Source: Symsagittifera roscoffensis
Lineage: Eukaryota > Xenacoelomorpha > Acoela > Convolutidae
Reading direction: 5' to 3'
DNA length: 64,000 nt
Assembly (NCBI RefSeq): GCF_963678635.1
Contig: NC_087064.1
Location: 2,387,688-2,451,687, forward strand
Both the position numbers and the translations under genes were made by a program. The notes under the pieces were generated by a model that was not told where the DNA came from, made no database searches, and was given only the letters and a program-made list of their open reading frames with translations. Shown here piece after piece: positions 12,094 through 24,100 of this stretch. Every line of letters starts with the position of its first letter. Position 1 is the first letter of the stretch.

Positions 12094-12301
12094 GGATCTA
12101 TTTTACAATTGCCCCACCTTTTTTTAAGAAAGTGGGGGGGGGGAATTGTTAAGTAGATTAAAATAACGCATTTTCGACCAATCAGAATGCAGCAAAATTA
12201 AAATTCTCAATAGAAAGTTCAGTGCTAATTTACTGCTTTTATTAATAGGGGTGGCAATTTTTAAGTAGATATCAAAGGGAGGGCGATTGTTAAGCAGATC
12301 C
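12094..12301. mobile_element. Small MITE-like element, about 208 bp
   Basis: The left end GGATCTATTTTACAATTGCC is an imperfect inverted copy of the right end, which ends GGGCGATTGTTAAGCAGATCC. Two further internal copies of the end phrase (near 12144 and 12251, AATTGTTAAGTAGAT and AATTTTTAAGTAGAT) suggest nested or repeated termini. Flanks are both ATTAA-like, but a clean target duplication is not clear. No coding capacity. Confidence 0.45.
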
Positions 12302-12519
12302 ATTAAATTCACGTAAATTATTTTAAAAATCTAAAAACTTCAAGAAGGTCTTGTAGCTTCCATTTCTTCAAAGTAAAATCATTCATCTCAACTTAAGCAT
12401 CATTTATATTCTATACAATATGTATCATTTCATTTTTGACTACATTGCAGTTTAATTTCATCATCAAGGGCGAATGAAGCATTGAAAGAAGGTTTTAATT
12501 AATCGAAGCACGTCGATTA

Positions 12520-12720
12520 AAAAAGTCATTTTTTTCTTTGGACCAATTTTTGCGACAGAAGTAATAGTTTTGGCAGAATATTTATGTCTGAGTAACGAGA
12601 AAAACTGATTTGAATTTTTTTTGTTGCGAGCAGGCTAACAACAGCTCATTCATGCTCAATTTAGGCCGTGAAAACTTTGTTTTCCTCGAGTAAGCTAGTT
12701 TTTGGAATTTGTTTGCTTAA
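12520..12720 (+). repeat. Fragment of dispersed family B (3935-4770 type)
   Basis: Shares the ordered phrases GCGAGCAGG, TTTAGGCCGTG, TTTTCCTCGAGTAAGCTAG and TTTTTGGAATTTG with 4140-4260, at clearly lower identity. A degraded remote copy. Confidence 0.4.
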
Positions 12721-12849
12721 TTGGCAAGACTGTAAAAGAGCCTAGACAAAACAAAAACGCCTCAACGAGCCTCCGAACCCACAAATCTAACAAACAACAG
12801 AGAAAACTAAGAGAAACATACTGAAGCTAATGCTAAGAGATCCACAATG

Positions 12850-14590
12850 TTTTCTCCTCTGCGAAACAGAAGAGGCAACCAAAACAGCTAAATCATCAGC
12901 AGTATTTCGCCCAGACGGGCTTTGCACGGTAGACCTCAAGCATTTGGGACTAACTGCCAGAAATTTTTGAATACATACTTTTAACTTGTCCTCAATTTTT
13001 AATAAAATACCCGAATAATAGACGAACACAAATGTAGTCCCCCTACCAACACCATTTTAGGCTCTATTTGAAGCCCAGCAGTGAAAAGTATGGAATTTTT
13101 AATCGATCCTTCTCTTTCAAAGAATCTCCCTAAACCTGACCATCAGCATGTTTTTCCCCCTTCACTTCAACTCGTGAATTTTTATCAGCAACGGACTTAA
13201 TCAAAAACGACCACCCGAAACAACTACGCGGGCCACGTAAGATTTATCCAAAGCATGTGATATGGTGCTGCATTCAATACTACAGGAACTTATTCGTGAC
13301 ACCACTGTACCAGATAGATTAATTAAGTTAACTGATCGCTTGCAAATTAACTGAGCGGCAGGCAAGCCAAAACCCATTTTAGGAGAGCTTTTAAGAAATC
13401 CAGGATCTTACGTTCGGGCGTCCCTCGAGGTTCTGTCCGCTCGCTTACTTTTTCAATTTTTCGCGCATGATGCACCCCTTTTCCCTCCAGAAGTCAAACT
13501 TCAGTCGTATGCCGATAATTTTTCTTGTTTCGTCCAATCATGCAACATAAAACATGCCTCTGTAATTTTAGGTACTTCTCGAAACCCATTACACGATTTT
13601 TTTTAAGTAGATTGCTCAATTGTTCCTACAAAAGGCTCTGTAAGTCTTTTTACGTCGCATAATCAAGAATTGAACTCTGACTCCAAGGCCACATTGTGTG
13701 AAACACTACTGCCGGCTGTACAACATCTCAAAAATCTTGGTGTCCTTTTGACCTTTCCATTAGTTTTGTCGAACACTGCATACCCACAGCAAGAAACTTT
13801 ATACGCAAGGTATCGGTCCTGAAAGCGCTGTCTGAACATACTGGGGTCACTCGACTGCCACTTAAAAAACTTTAATCAAGCCAATTATGGACTGCGCCTG
13901 TCCCTTGGTCTCACACTGCAAGTGATACATCCATAAGTAAAATGCAAAAAATATAAAATGCAGCTCTGCGGATAGTGACTAGGTGTAGAAAGATGAGCCC
14001 CGTTGACCAACTACATTTAGAATGAAAACTACTTAATGTCCCAAATCACCACAAGCTATTTGCCTCCCAATTCGTCCTCTGCGTGACAATAAGCCCCTCC
14101 GTGTTCACCATACTCACGCCCGACAGCCGTACCATCAACGTGTGAATATCTTAAACTTATTCTAAAGAGGAAGTTGAAAAAATATTATAAGAAGCAAATA
14201 AGTGTGACTCTTTTAACAATTTTAACGGCCTAAAAAGAGTGTTCATACACAGCAACTGAGTGCTGAAAGCCGTAGTTGAAGCTTCTTCGCCCAAAGTTTT
14301 CCCTTTAAGACCCCCCAGAAGATTCAAAAATTGAACAAACCCTCTAACACTTGACTAGGCGCACCTTCGTCCAAATAAAATCAGGATACAGCCCATTCAT
14401 AAACATTTACATGAGTAGGATAGACCCCCTGCCCTGCTCACCACAATGCGTTTCACCCATTTAATTGTACCCAAAATAGAACAAACCTGACCGAATAAAC
14501 TTGTGGCTTCGGCCGACAGAGGTTGCAACGTTCCTTGAACTTGGCGAGAGCATGCCGGACGCACCTCAAACAACGGGCTGATATCAGTAA
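12850..14590 (+). pseudogene. Decayed Jockey-like non-LTR retrotransposon (LINE) ORF2, C-terminal half
   Basis: Conceptual translation, switching frames, gives the ordered landmarks of a LINE reverse transcriptase. These are DLSKACDMVLHSILQELI (13241 onward, for DLSKAFDxVxH), GVPRGSV (about 13417, for GVPQGSV), SYADNF (about 13505, for the YADD box) and NLGV/LALRI-type segments (13730-13975). The C-terminal tail follows: SGYSPFINIYMSRI (about 14385) and NLWLRPTEVATFLELGE (about 14498-14548), typical of Jockey/CR1-type elements. Several frameshifts and stops, including loss of the second catalytic Asp (D to N), show it is dead. The 5' half and 3' end are not recognised. GC content is higher than in its flanks. 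Confidence 0.8.
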
Positions 14591-17500
14591 AATCATCCTT
14601 GCTTGATTTATGGTTAAAACATCCTGAGCGTGAATATTTGGGACTGTCTCAAGGAGACGAATAAAATGTAACCTTCGAAGTTATAGTGTCTGCAAAAGTT
14701 ATAGCGTCTTGCACGCTTTGAGAGATTATATTTTGAGCATGAAAATTGTACAATCGTGCTCGGCAACGGGTGTGGTATCTGTTAAGTGTTCATACCATGT
14801 CCTCCGTAGAACAAGATTCTATTTTTATGACAAGCCACCAATCGCGCAAAATTAGCCGCAAAATAAATCAAAATGGGGCCCAAAATATGTTAAGCTCATT
14901 GTTGCGGGCGAATTATTGAGTTGTTTTGTTGAGGTTAAGATTTAACCACAAAATTTACAATTTCAATGTCATTGCTTGTTAGTCACTATTTGAAAGCCCA
15001 AAATGATTACTTCTTTAATTCCTTCCTGGCTTTCGAATAAATAAAACCTGTTTTCTTTATTCCCCCTCAGCAGACCGTCTTCTAATTCCTCCTTTTAGAA
15101 TAGCTCTCGGCTGACTTTGCTCTTTCCTCGCTTCGTTTAATGACTTCTCTGTGTGTAGGGTGCGTCACCATTTGAATTGACCGTCAAGCAGACGTGCCAA
15201 TGAGCCGAAAAACGAAATTTACCCATTGTACACCTAACTAACACGATAGACTAACACGATAGCTGGGCCCCTAAATTAAACATGCGTCCGTGAAGATAAT
15301 TTTCTGGGCCTGTGATGTTTTGGAAGCCAAGTTTGTATTTTGATAGTGGCAGTTTTAACTTTTTTTTAAATCTGAAAAACAATTTTAATGACTTATTTTT
15401 TTACAACTATAAATGTGTGTAGAAACTTATGCTCCGTAGTTTTTAGTCAGGTATGATTGGTATGGTATGTTTCGAGTATGCTAAAAGCAATTTCCCTTCA
15501 TGTGATCCAAATTTTTTCACAGGCAGCAGGGAACAAATTTATTACCAGGAAAGTAATTCCAGCCCGGCTAGTCGCTTCCGCTTCGACCAGCACTCATTTC
15601 GAAATGTGACCTCCAAACTTATATTTCTGATATTTCCCTCTTTTTGGTTCAGTCCGATTAAATTGCTAAAACTGGGACATATTTTGAGGAAAAGATTTAT
15701 TAGCCTACGTGTCTTATAAACGAATAAGACATTTTATTCAGAAATGGCGCAACTTAGTCTTATAGAAACTTCCAAAAACCTACAAAGCCAGGGAAACGTA
15801 ATAAGTAGAACAGTTTTTTATCGAGTTTTTTCCCTAAAAATTGAGACATGCATGTAAATATTTAATACATATGATTCTGACACATGTCAAAAGGTTTAAA
15901 TCTTTCCCAATTCGAATTAGTCTGGAAAACAAAACATAAAAGGATAAACATAAAAGATTATAAAAACCACTGCTTCGCTTTCAAAACTGGTCTGAAATTT
16001 GGTAACTGAGGTTTACTTGTAACGTAGGTAATATTATATTTATAACTACCTGGATGATATGAAGTGAACAGAAAATAATACCAGCACGTGATCACTCTGA
16101 GCAAAATTTACAATTTTGTCTGGGTAAATTATTTCACAAGGTTATAGCTTTATTGTGTTCCCCTATTCTTTCCCTTCAGTTGTGGTGTATTTTGACTTGG
16201 GGGCTGCGGCGGGCGCATTGAACCCTGAACTATAAATAGAATAGCACCATTTTGCAAACAGACCGTTTTGAGTTAACTTGGCTTGTAATCGAAAGCCCTT
16301 TCAGATCTCGGTGGATTAGTAATATAATTGGAATCATTTCCCTAATTTTACATTTATAAACAAGCGCCCCTTCCTCTCGCCTTTGGTCTAAATAACAATT
16401 TGGTTCAGTCTCTAATAAAAATTCAAGATCAACAAAAACAAAACTGTTGTGAGAGTTACAGGTAAATTTTACCAAGTTTTAGAACCATATAAAACCGCTT
16501 TTATCAAATTTTAATCCATATATTTTTATTCAACTTACGTTCAAAAGTCAGGTTTGTCTCTCTTTATAGTTGTTTTAGGCATTAAATGTCTTTATTTCCT
16601 ACTTTTTTAAGCATTAGAAGAAAAAGAATAAATTAAAAACACTAAATTTTTCATTGAAATTCAAAACATTTGATACTTAGTATTTATGGTTTGTGCCAGA
16701 CATACATTATCTTGCAGTGGCAAATAGCTCAAGAGTATCGAAATGGTAGTGACATTCATTTTTTATTCAGTAATCCAGATTTTTCCTATTTCAATTGCTT
16801 TTTCAATTCTTTTTAACGTCAATTGTAATTCCTCAAATAGTTCGGTTTGAAAGGCAGACGCCGAGCTGAAAAAGGAAAAAAACCTACTCACTTTCCAATC
16901 TCAGCTAGAATATTATTGTAATTGTGGCGTCTACTTTTGTCCTCTCGACTCTTAAGCAGATTAATTTTGTTCCTGCTGCCGCCCACAGAAAAGAATTCAT
17001 CTGAACGTTCTGAACTGATATATCAAATGACAAATTAGACTGCAGTAAAAAGAATCAATTGCAGTTCAATATCAGATCGCTAAAATAAAATTCATGTTTT
17101 ATTAAAATTATTTGCTACTTTTTGATCTAGTTCTTGAAATAGGATTTATTCTAATTTTACCGCAAATGAATGTTTATTTACAACTGTTTTCTCCGCTGTA
17201 AAACTGCTAATTTGTTCAGGTGAGTAGATAAAAAAAACAACCAAAATTTAAGCAATTTCTATGAAAAAAAAACGAACTAAGTGAAGCGCATATTTGTCAC
17301 ATAAATATGCTAGCTAAGCCTTTTTAAACCAGCATACGGTTCCTTAATTATGCCATGTCAATTTTTAAAAACTTGAAGTTTTTTGGGCTCAAAAACCGAA
17401 GCGATTACCGATTTTGTACCAAAAAATAACACCACGCAAACTTTTTTGGGCAAATTATTAGAGAGAAATATAATACCAACTGTTTTCTGAGTTTATTTTT

Positions 17501-17819
17501 TCTCCGTCTAACTTTTGGGGCATCAAAAGATCAGGTGAGTGAAAAGAGAAAGCTGATTTAGTTTCTTTCGCCGATTTAGTCTAAATTTAGACTTCTACCG
17601 AAGCACAAGAATGCTGAAAAAATGTTCAGGTGCAACGAAATTCAGCTTAAATTTTTAACGAGCATCACAGAGAAATGAGGACACGCTGTTTTCGATCAAA
17701 TTGAGGCCTATTATTTATTCCTATTGCTTTGGGAGCCAAAAGGCATACATTTAAGTCTTAGTTGTATTCAAAAAATTGTTCAGAAATGATTTGAAAAACG
17801 CCCCAGCACCGAAGCCTAA
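14591..17819. other. Intergenic, no gene seen
   Basis: No coding frame or RNA gene recognised. At about 15238-15262 the 13-base phrase CTAACACGATAGA is tandemly doubled. ORFs of 81-88 codons (near 15453 and 16230) have no recognisable domains. Confidence 0.4.
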
Positions 17820-17930
17820 GAGCAGAGATGAGCCGCGCACGCATTTTTAAAAATACCGGATACCGGATAATTCCGAATAATAAAACTTACCGGATACACA
17901 GGATAATAATCGGATACCGGACAAATGCAG
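17820..17930. repeat. hAT-like MITE terminus with repeated ACCGGATA motifs
   Basis: Starts GCAGAGATGAGCCGCG and then repeats ACCGGATA or CGGATACCGGA five or so times up to 17920. A CAGAGATG-type end followed by subterminal repeats resembles non-autonomous hAT elements. A second end and target duplication were not found, so the assignment is tentative. Confidence 0.35.
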
Positions 17931-18140
17931 AATTGATGAAATAACTGGTCAAATTCGATATACGTGTATGCAACAATAAGTTTATATTGGGTATGATGTC
18001 GTTTGTTTTGATACACGTTTTTCCGTATAAACAAGAAGCGACCAATGCGATAGAGCTAAACCAAAGTGAGTTCTGCGAACGTGTTACTGCGCGCCCTGTG
18101 AATCCAAGAAGGTGGTTTTAACTCTACCTAAGATGCCAAA

Positions 18141-21100
18141 AAAATGCTGGTCTTTAACGACGATTCGAAAAAAAACAGTACTGCTCTTTAACGACTATTC
18201 GAAATAAAATACTACTGCTCTTTAACGACTATTCGAAATAAAATACTACTGCTCTTTAAGGGCGATTCGAAAAAAACAGTCCTGCTCTTTAACGACTATT
18301 CGAAATAAAATACTACTGCTCTTTAACGACTATTCGAAATAAAATACTACTGCTCTTTAAGGACGATTCGAAAAAAAACAGTACTGCTCTTTAACGACTA
18401 TTCGAAATAAAATACTACTGCTCTTTAACGACTATTCGAAATAAAATACTACTGCTCTTTAAGGACGATTCGAAAAAAAACAGTACCGCTCTTTAACGAC
18501 TATTCGAGATAAAATACTACTGCTCTTTAACGACTATTCGAAATAAAATACTACTGCTCTTTAAGGACGATTCGAAAAAAACAGTACTGCTCTTTAACGA
18601 CTATTCGAAATAAAATACTACTGCTCTTTAACGACTATTCGAAATAAAATACTACTGCTCTTTAAGGACGATTCGAAAAAAAACAGTACCGCTCTTTAAC
18701 GACTATTCGAAATAAAATACTACTGCTCTTTAACGACTATTCGAAAAAAAACTACTACTTTTTAAGGAAGATTCGAAAAAAACAGTACTGCTCTTTAACG
18801 AATATTCGAAATAAAATACAACTGCTCTTTAACGACTATTCGAAAAAAAATACTACTACTCTTTAAGGACGATTCGAAAAAAAAGTACTGCTCTTTAACG
18901 ACTATTCGAAATAAAATACTACTGCTCTTTAACGACTAATCGAAATAAAATACTACTGCTCTTTAAGGACGATTCGAAAAAAAACAGTCCTGCTCTTTAA
19001 CGACTATTCGAAGTAAAATACTACTGCTCTTTAAGGGCTATTCGAAATAAAATACCACTGCTCTTTAAGGACGATTCGAAAAAAGCAGTACTGCTCTTTA
19101 ACGACTATTCGAAATAAAATACTACTGTTTTTTAACGAACATTCGAAATAAAATACTACTGATCTTTAAGGACGATTCGAAAAAAAAAACAGTACTGCTC
19201 TTTAACGACTATTCGAAATAAAATACTACTGCTCTTTAACGACTATTCGAAATAAAATACTACTGCTCTTTAAGGAAGATTCGAAAAAAACAGTACTGCT
19301 CTTTAACGACTATTCGAAATGAAATACTACTGCTCTTTAACGACTATTCGAAATAAAATACTACTGCTCTTTAAGGACGATTCGAAAAAAACAGTACCGC
19401 TCTTTAACGACTATTCGAAATAAAATACTACTGCTCTTTAACGACTATTCGAAATAAAGTACTACTGATCTTTAAGGACGATTCGAAAAAAAAACAGTAT
19501 TGCCCTTTAACGACTATTCGAAATAAAATACTACTGCTCTTTAAGGGCTATTCGAAATAAAATACCACTGCTCTTTAAGGACGATTCGAAAAAAGCAGTA
19601 CTGCTCTTTAACGACTATTCAAAATAAAATACTACTGTTTTTTAACGAACATTCGAAATAAAATACTACTGATCTTTAAGGACGATTCGAAAAAAAACAG
19701 TAGTGCTCTTTAACGACTATTCGAAATAAAATACTACTGCTCTTAAACGACTATTCGAAATAAAATACTACTGCTCTTTAAGGAAGATTCGAAAAAAACA
19801 GTACTGCTCTTTAACGACTATTCGAAATGAAATACTACTGCTCTTTAACGACTATTCGAAATAAAATACTACTGCTCTTTAAGGACGATTCGAAAAAAAC
19901 AGTACCGCTCTTTAACGACTATTCGAAATAAAATACTACTGCTCTTTAACGACTATTCGAAATAAAATACTACTGCTCTTTAAGGACGATTCGAAAAAAA
20001 ACAGTACTGCTCTTTAATGACTATTCGAAATAAAATACTACTGCTCTTTAACGACTATTCGAAATAAAGTACTACTGCTCTTTAAGGACGATTCGAAAAA
20101 AACAGTATTGCCCTTTAACGACTATTCGAAATAAAATACTACTGCTCTTTAAGGGCTATTCGAAATAAAATACCACTGCTCTTTAAGGACGATTCGAAAA
20201 AAGCAGTACTGCTCTTTAACGACTATTCGAAATAAAATACTGCTGTTTTTTAACGAACATTCGAAATAAAATACTACTGATCTTTAAGGACGATTCGAAA
20301 AAAAACAGTACTGCTCTTTAACGACTATTCGAAATAAAATACTACTGCTCTTTAACGACTATTCGAAATAAAATACTACTGCTCTTTAAGGAAGATTCGA
20401 AAAAAACAGTACTGCTCTTTAACGACTATTCGAAATGAAATACTACTGCTCTTTAACGACTATTCGAAATAAAATTCTTTAAGTACGATTCGAAAAAAAC
20501 AGTACTGCTCTTTAACGACTATTCGAAATAAAATACTACTGCTCTTTAACGACTATTCGAAATAAAATACTACTGCTCTTTAAGGAAGATTCGAAAAAAA
20601 CAGTACTGCTCTTTAACGACTATTCGAAATAAAATACTACTGCTCTTTAACGACTATTCGAAATAAAATACTACTGCTCTTTAAGGACGATTCGAAAAAA
20701 ACAGTACGGCTCTTTAACGACTATTCGAAATAAAATACTACTGCTCTTTAACGACTATTCGAAAAAAATACTACTGCTCTTTAAGGACGTTTCGAAAAAA
20801 ACAATACTGCTCTTTAACGACTATTCGAAATAAAATACTACTGCTCTTTAACGACTATTCGAAATAAAATAATACTGCTCTTTAAAGACGATTCGAAAAA
20901 AAAACAGTCCTGCTCTTGAAAGACTATTCAAAATAAAATACTACTGCTCTTTAACGACTATTCGAAATAAAAAACTACTGCTCTTTAACGACTATTCGAA
21001 ATAAAGTACTACTGCTCTTTAAGGACGATTCGAAAAAAACAGTATTGCCCTTTAACGACTATTCGAAATAAAATACTACTGCTCTTTAACGACTATTCGA

Positions 21101-24100
21101 AATAAAATACTACTGCTCTTTAACGACTATTCGAAATAAAGTACTACTGCTCTTTAAGGACGATTCGAAAAAAACAGTATTGCCCTTTAACGACTATTCG
21201 AAATAAAATACTACTGCTCTTTAACGACTATTCGAAATAAAATACTACTGCTCTTTAAGGACGATTCGAAAAAAACAGTACGGCTCTTTAACGACTATTC
21301 GAAATAAAATACTACTGCTCTTTAACGACTATTCGAAAAAAAATACTACTGCTCTTTAAGGACGTTTCGAAAAAAACAATACTGCTCTTTAACGACTATT
21401 CGAAATAAAATACTACTGCTCTTTAACGACTATTCGAAATAAAATAATACTGCTCTTTAAAGACGATTCGAAAAAAAAACAGTCCTGCTCTTGAACGACT
21501 ATTCAAAATAAAATACTACTGCTCTTTAACGACTATTCGAAATAAAAAACTACTGCTCTTTAACGACTATTCGAAATAAAATACTACTGCTCTTTAAGGA
21601 CGATTCGAAAAAAACAGTACCGCTCTTTAACGACTATTCGAAATAAAATACTACTGCTCTTTAACGACTATTCGAAAAAAAATACTACTACTCTTTAAGG
21701 ACGATTCGAAAAAAACAGTACTGCTCTTTAACGACTATTCGAAATAAAATACTACTGCTCTTTAACGACTATTCGAAATAAAATACTACTGCTCTTTAAC
21801 GGCTATTCGAAATAAAATACTACTGCTCTTTAAGGACGATTCGAAAAAAACAGTACTGCTCTTTAACGACTATTCAAAATAAAATACTACTGCTCTTTAA
21901 CGACTATTCGAAATAAAATACTCCTGCTCTTTAACGACTATTCGAAATAAAATACTACTGCTCTTTAAGGACGATTCGAAAAAAACAGTACCGGTCTTTA
22001 ACGACTATTCGAAATAAAATACTACTGCTCTTTAACGACTATTCGAAAAAAATACTACTACTCTTTAAGGACGATTCGAAAAAAACAGTACTGCTCTTTC
22101 ACGACTATTGGAAATAAAATACTACTGCTCTTTAACGACTATTCGAAATAAAATACTACTGCTCTCTAAGGACGATTCGAAAAAAAACAGTCCTGCTCTT
22201 TAACGACTATTCGAAATAAAATACTTCTGCTCTTTAACGGCTATTCGAAATAAAATACTACTGCTCTTTAACGACTATTCGAAATAAAATACTACTGCTC
22301 TTTAACGACTATTCGAAATAAAATACTACTGCTCTTTAAGGACGATTCGAAAAAAACAGTACCGCTCTTTAACGACTATTCGAAATGAAATACTACTGCT
22401 CTTTAACGACTATTCGAAAAAAATACTACTAATCTTTAAGGACGATTCGAAAAAACAGTACTGCTCTTTAACGACTATTTGAAATAAAATACTACTGCTC
22501 TTTAACGACTATTCGAAATAAAATACTACTGCTCTTTAACGACTATTCGAAATAAAATACTCCTGCTCTTTAACGACTATTCGAAATAAAATACTACTGC
22601 TCTTTAAGGACGATTCGAAAAAAACAGTACCGCTCTTTAACGACTATTCGAAATAAAATACTACTGCTCTTTAACGACTATTCGAAAAAAAAAAAATACT
22701 ACTCTTTAAGGACGATTCGAAAAAAACAGTACTGCTCTTTAACGACTATTCGAAATAAAATACTACTGCTCTTTAATGACTATTCGAAAAAAAATACTAC
22801 TGCTCTCTAAGGACGATTCGAAAAAAAACAGTCCTGCTCTTTAACGACTATTCGAAATAAAATACTACTGCTCTTTAACGGCTATTCGAAATAAAATACT
22901 ACTGCTCTTTAACGACTATTCGAAATAAAATACTACTGCTCTTTAACGACTATTCGAAATAAAATACTACTGCTCTTTAAGGACGATTCGAAAAAAACAG
23001 TACCGCTCTTTAACGACTATTCGAAATAAAATACTACTGCTCTTTAACGACTATTCGAAAAAAAATACTACTACTCTTTAAGGACGATTCGAAAAAAACA
23101 GTACTGCTCTTTAACGACTATTCGAAATAAAATACTACTGCTCTTTAACGACTATTCGAAATAAAATACTACTGCTCTTTAACGGCTATTCGAAATAAAA
23201 TACTACTGCTCTTTAAGGACGATTCGAAAAAAACAGTACTGCTCTTTAACGACTATTCAAAATAAAATACTACTGCTCTTTAACGACTATTCGACATAAA
23301 ATACTCCTGCTCTTTAACGACTATTCGAAATAAAATACTACTGCTCTTTAAGGACGATTCGAAAAAAACAGTACCGCTCTTTAACGACTATTCGAAATAA
23401 AATACTACTGCTCTTTAACGACTATTCGAAAAAAAATACTACTACTCTTTAAGGACGATTCGAAAAAAACAGTACTGCTCTTTAACGACTATTCGAAAAA
23501 AAATACTACTGCTCTCTAAGGACGATTCGAAAAAAAACAGTCCTGCTCTTTAACGACTATTCGAAATAAAATACTACTGCTCTTTAACGGCTATTCGAAA
23601 TGAAATACTACTGCTCTTTAACGACTATTCGAAATAAAATACTACTGCTCTTTAACGACTATTCGAAATAAAATCCTACTGCTCTTTAAGGACGATTCGA
23701 AAAAAACAGTACCGCTCTTTAACGACTATTCGAAATAAAATACTACTGCTCTTTAACGACTATTCGAAAAAAAATACTACTACTCTTTAAGGACGATTCG
23801 AAAAAAACAGTACTGCTCTTTAACGACTATTCGAAATAAAATACTACTGCTCTTTAACGACTATTCGAAATAAAATACTACTGCTCTTTAACGGCTATTC
23901 GAAATAAAATACTACTGCTCTTTAAGGACGATTCGAAAAAAACAGTACTGCTCTTTAACGACTATTCAAAATAAAATACTACTGCTCTTTAACGACTATT
24001 CGAAATAAAATACTCCTGCTCTTTAACGACTATTCGAAATAAAATACTACTGCTCTTTAAGGACGATTCGAAAAAAACAGTACCGGTCTTTAACGACTAT

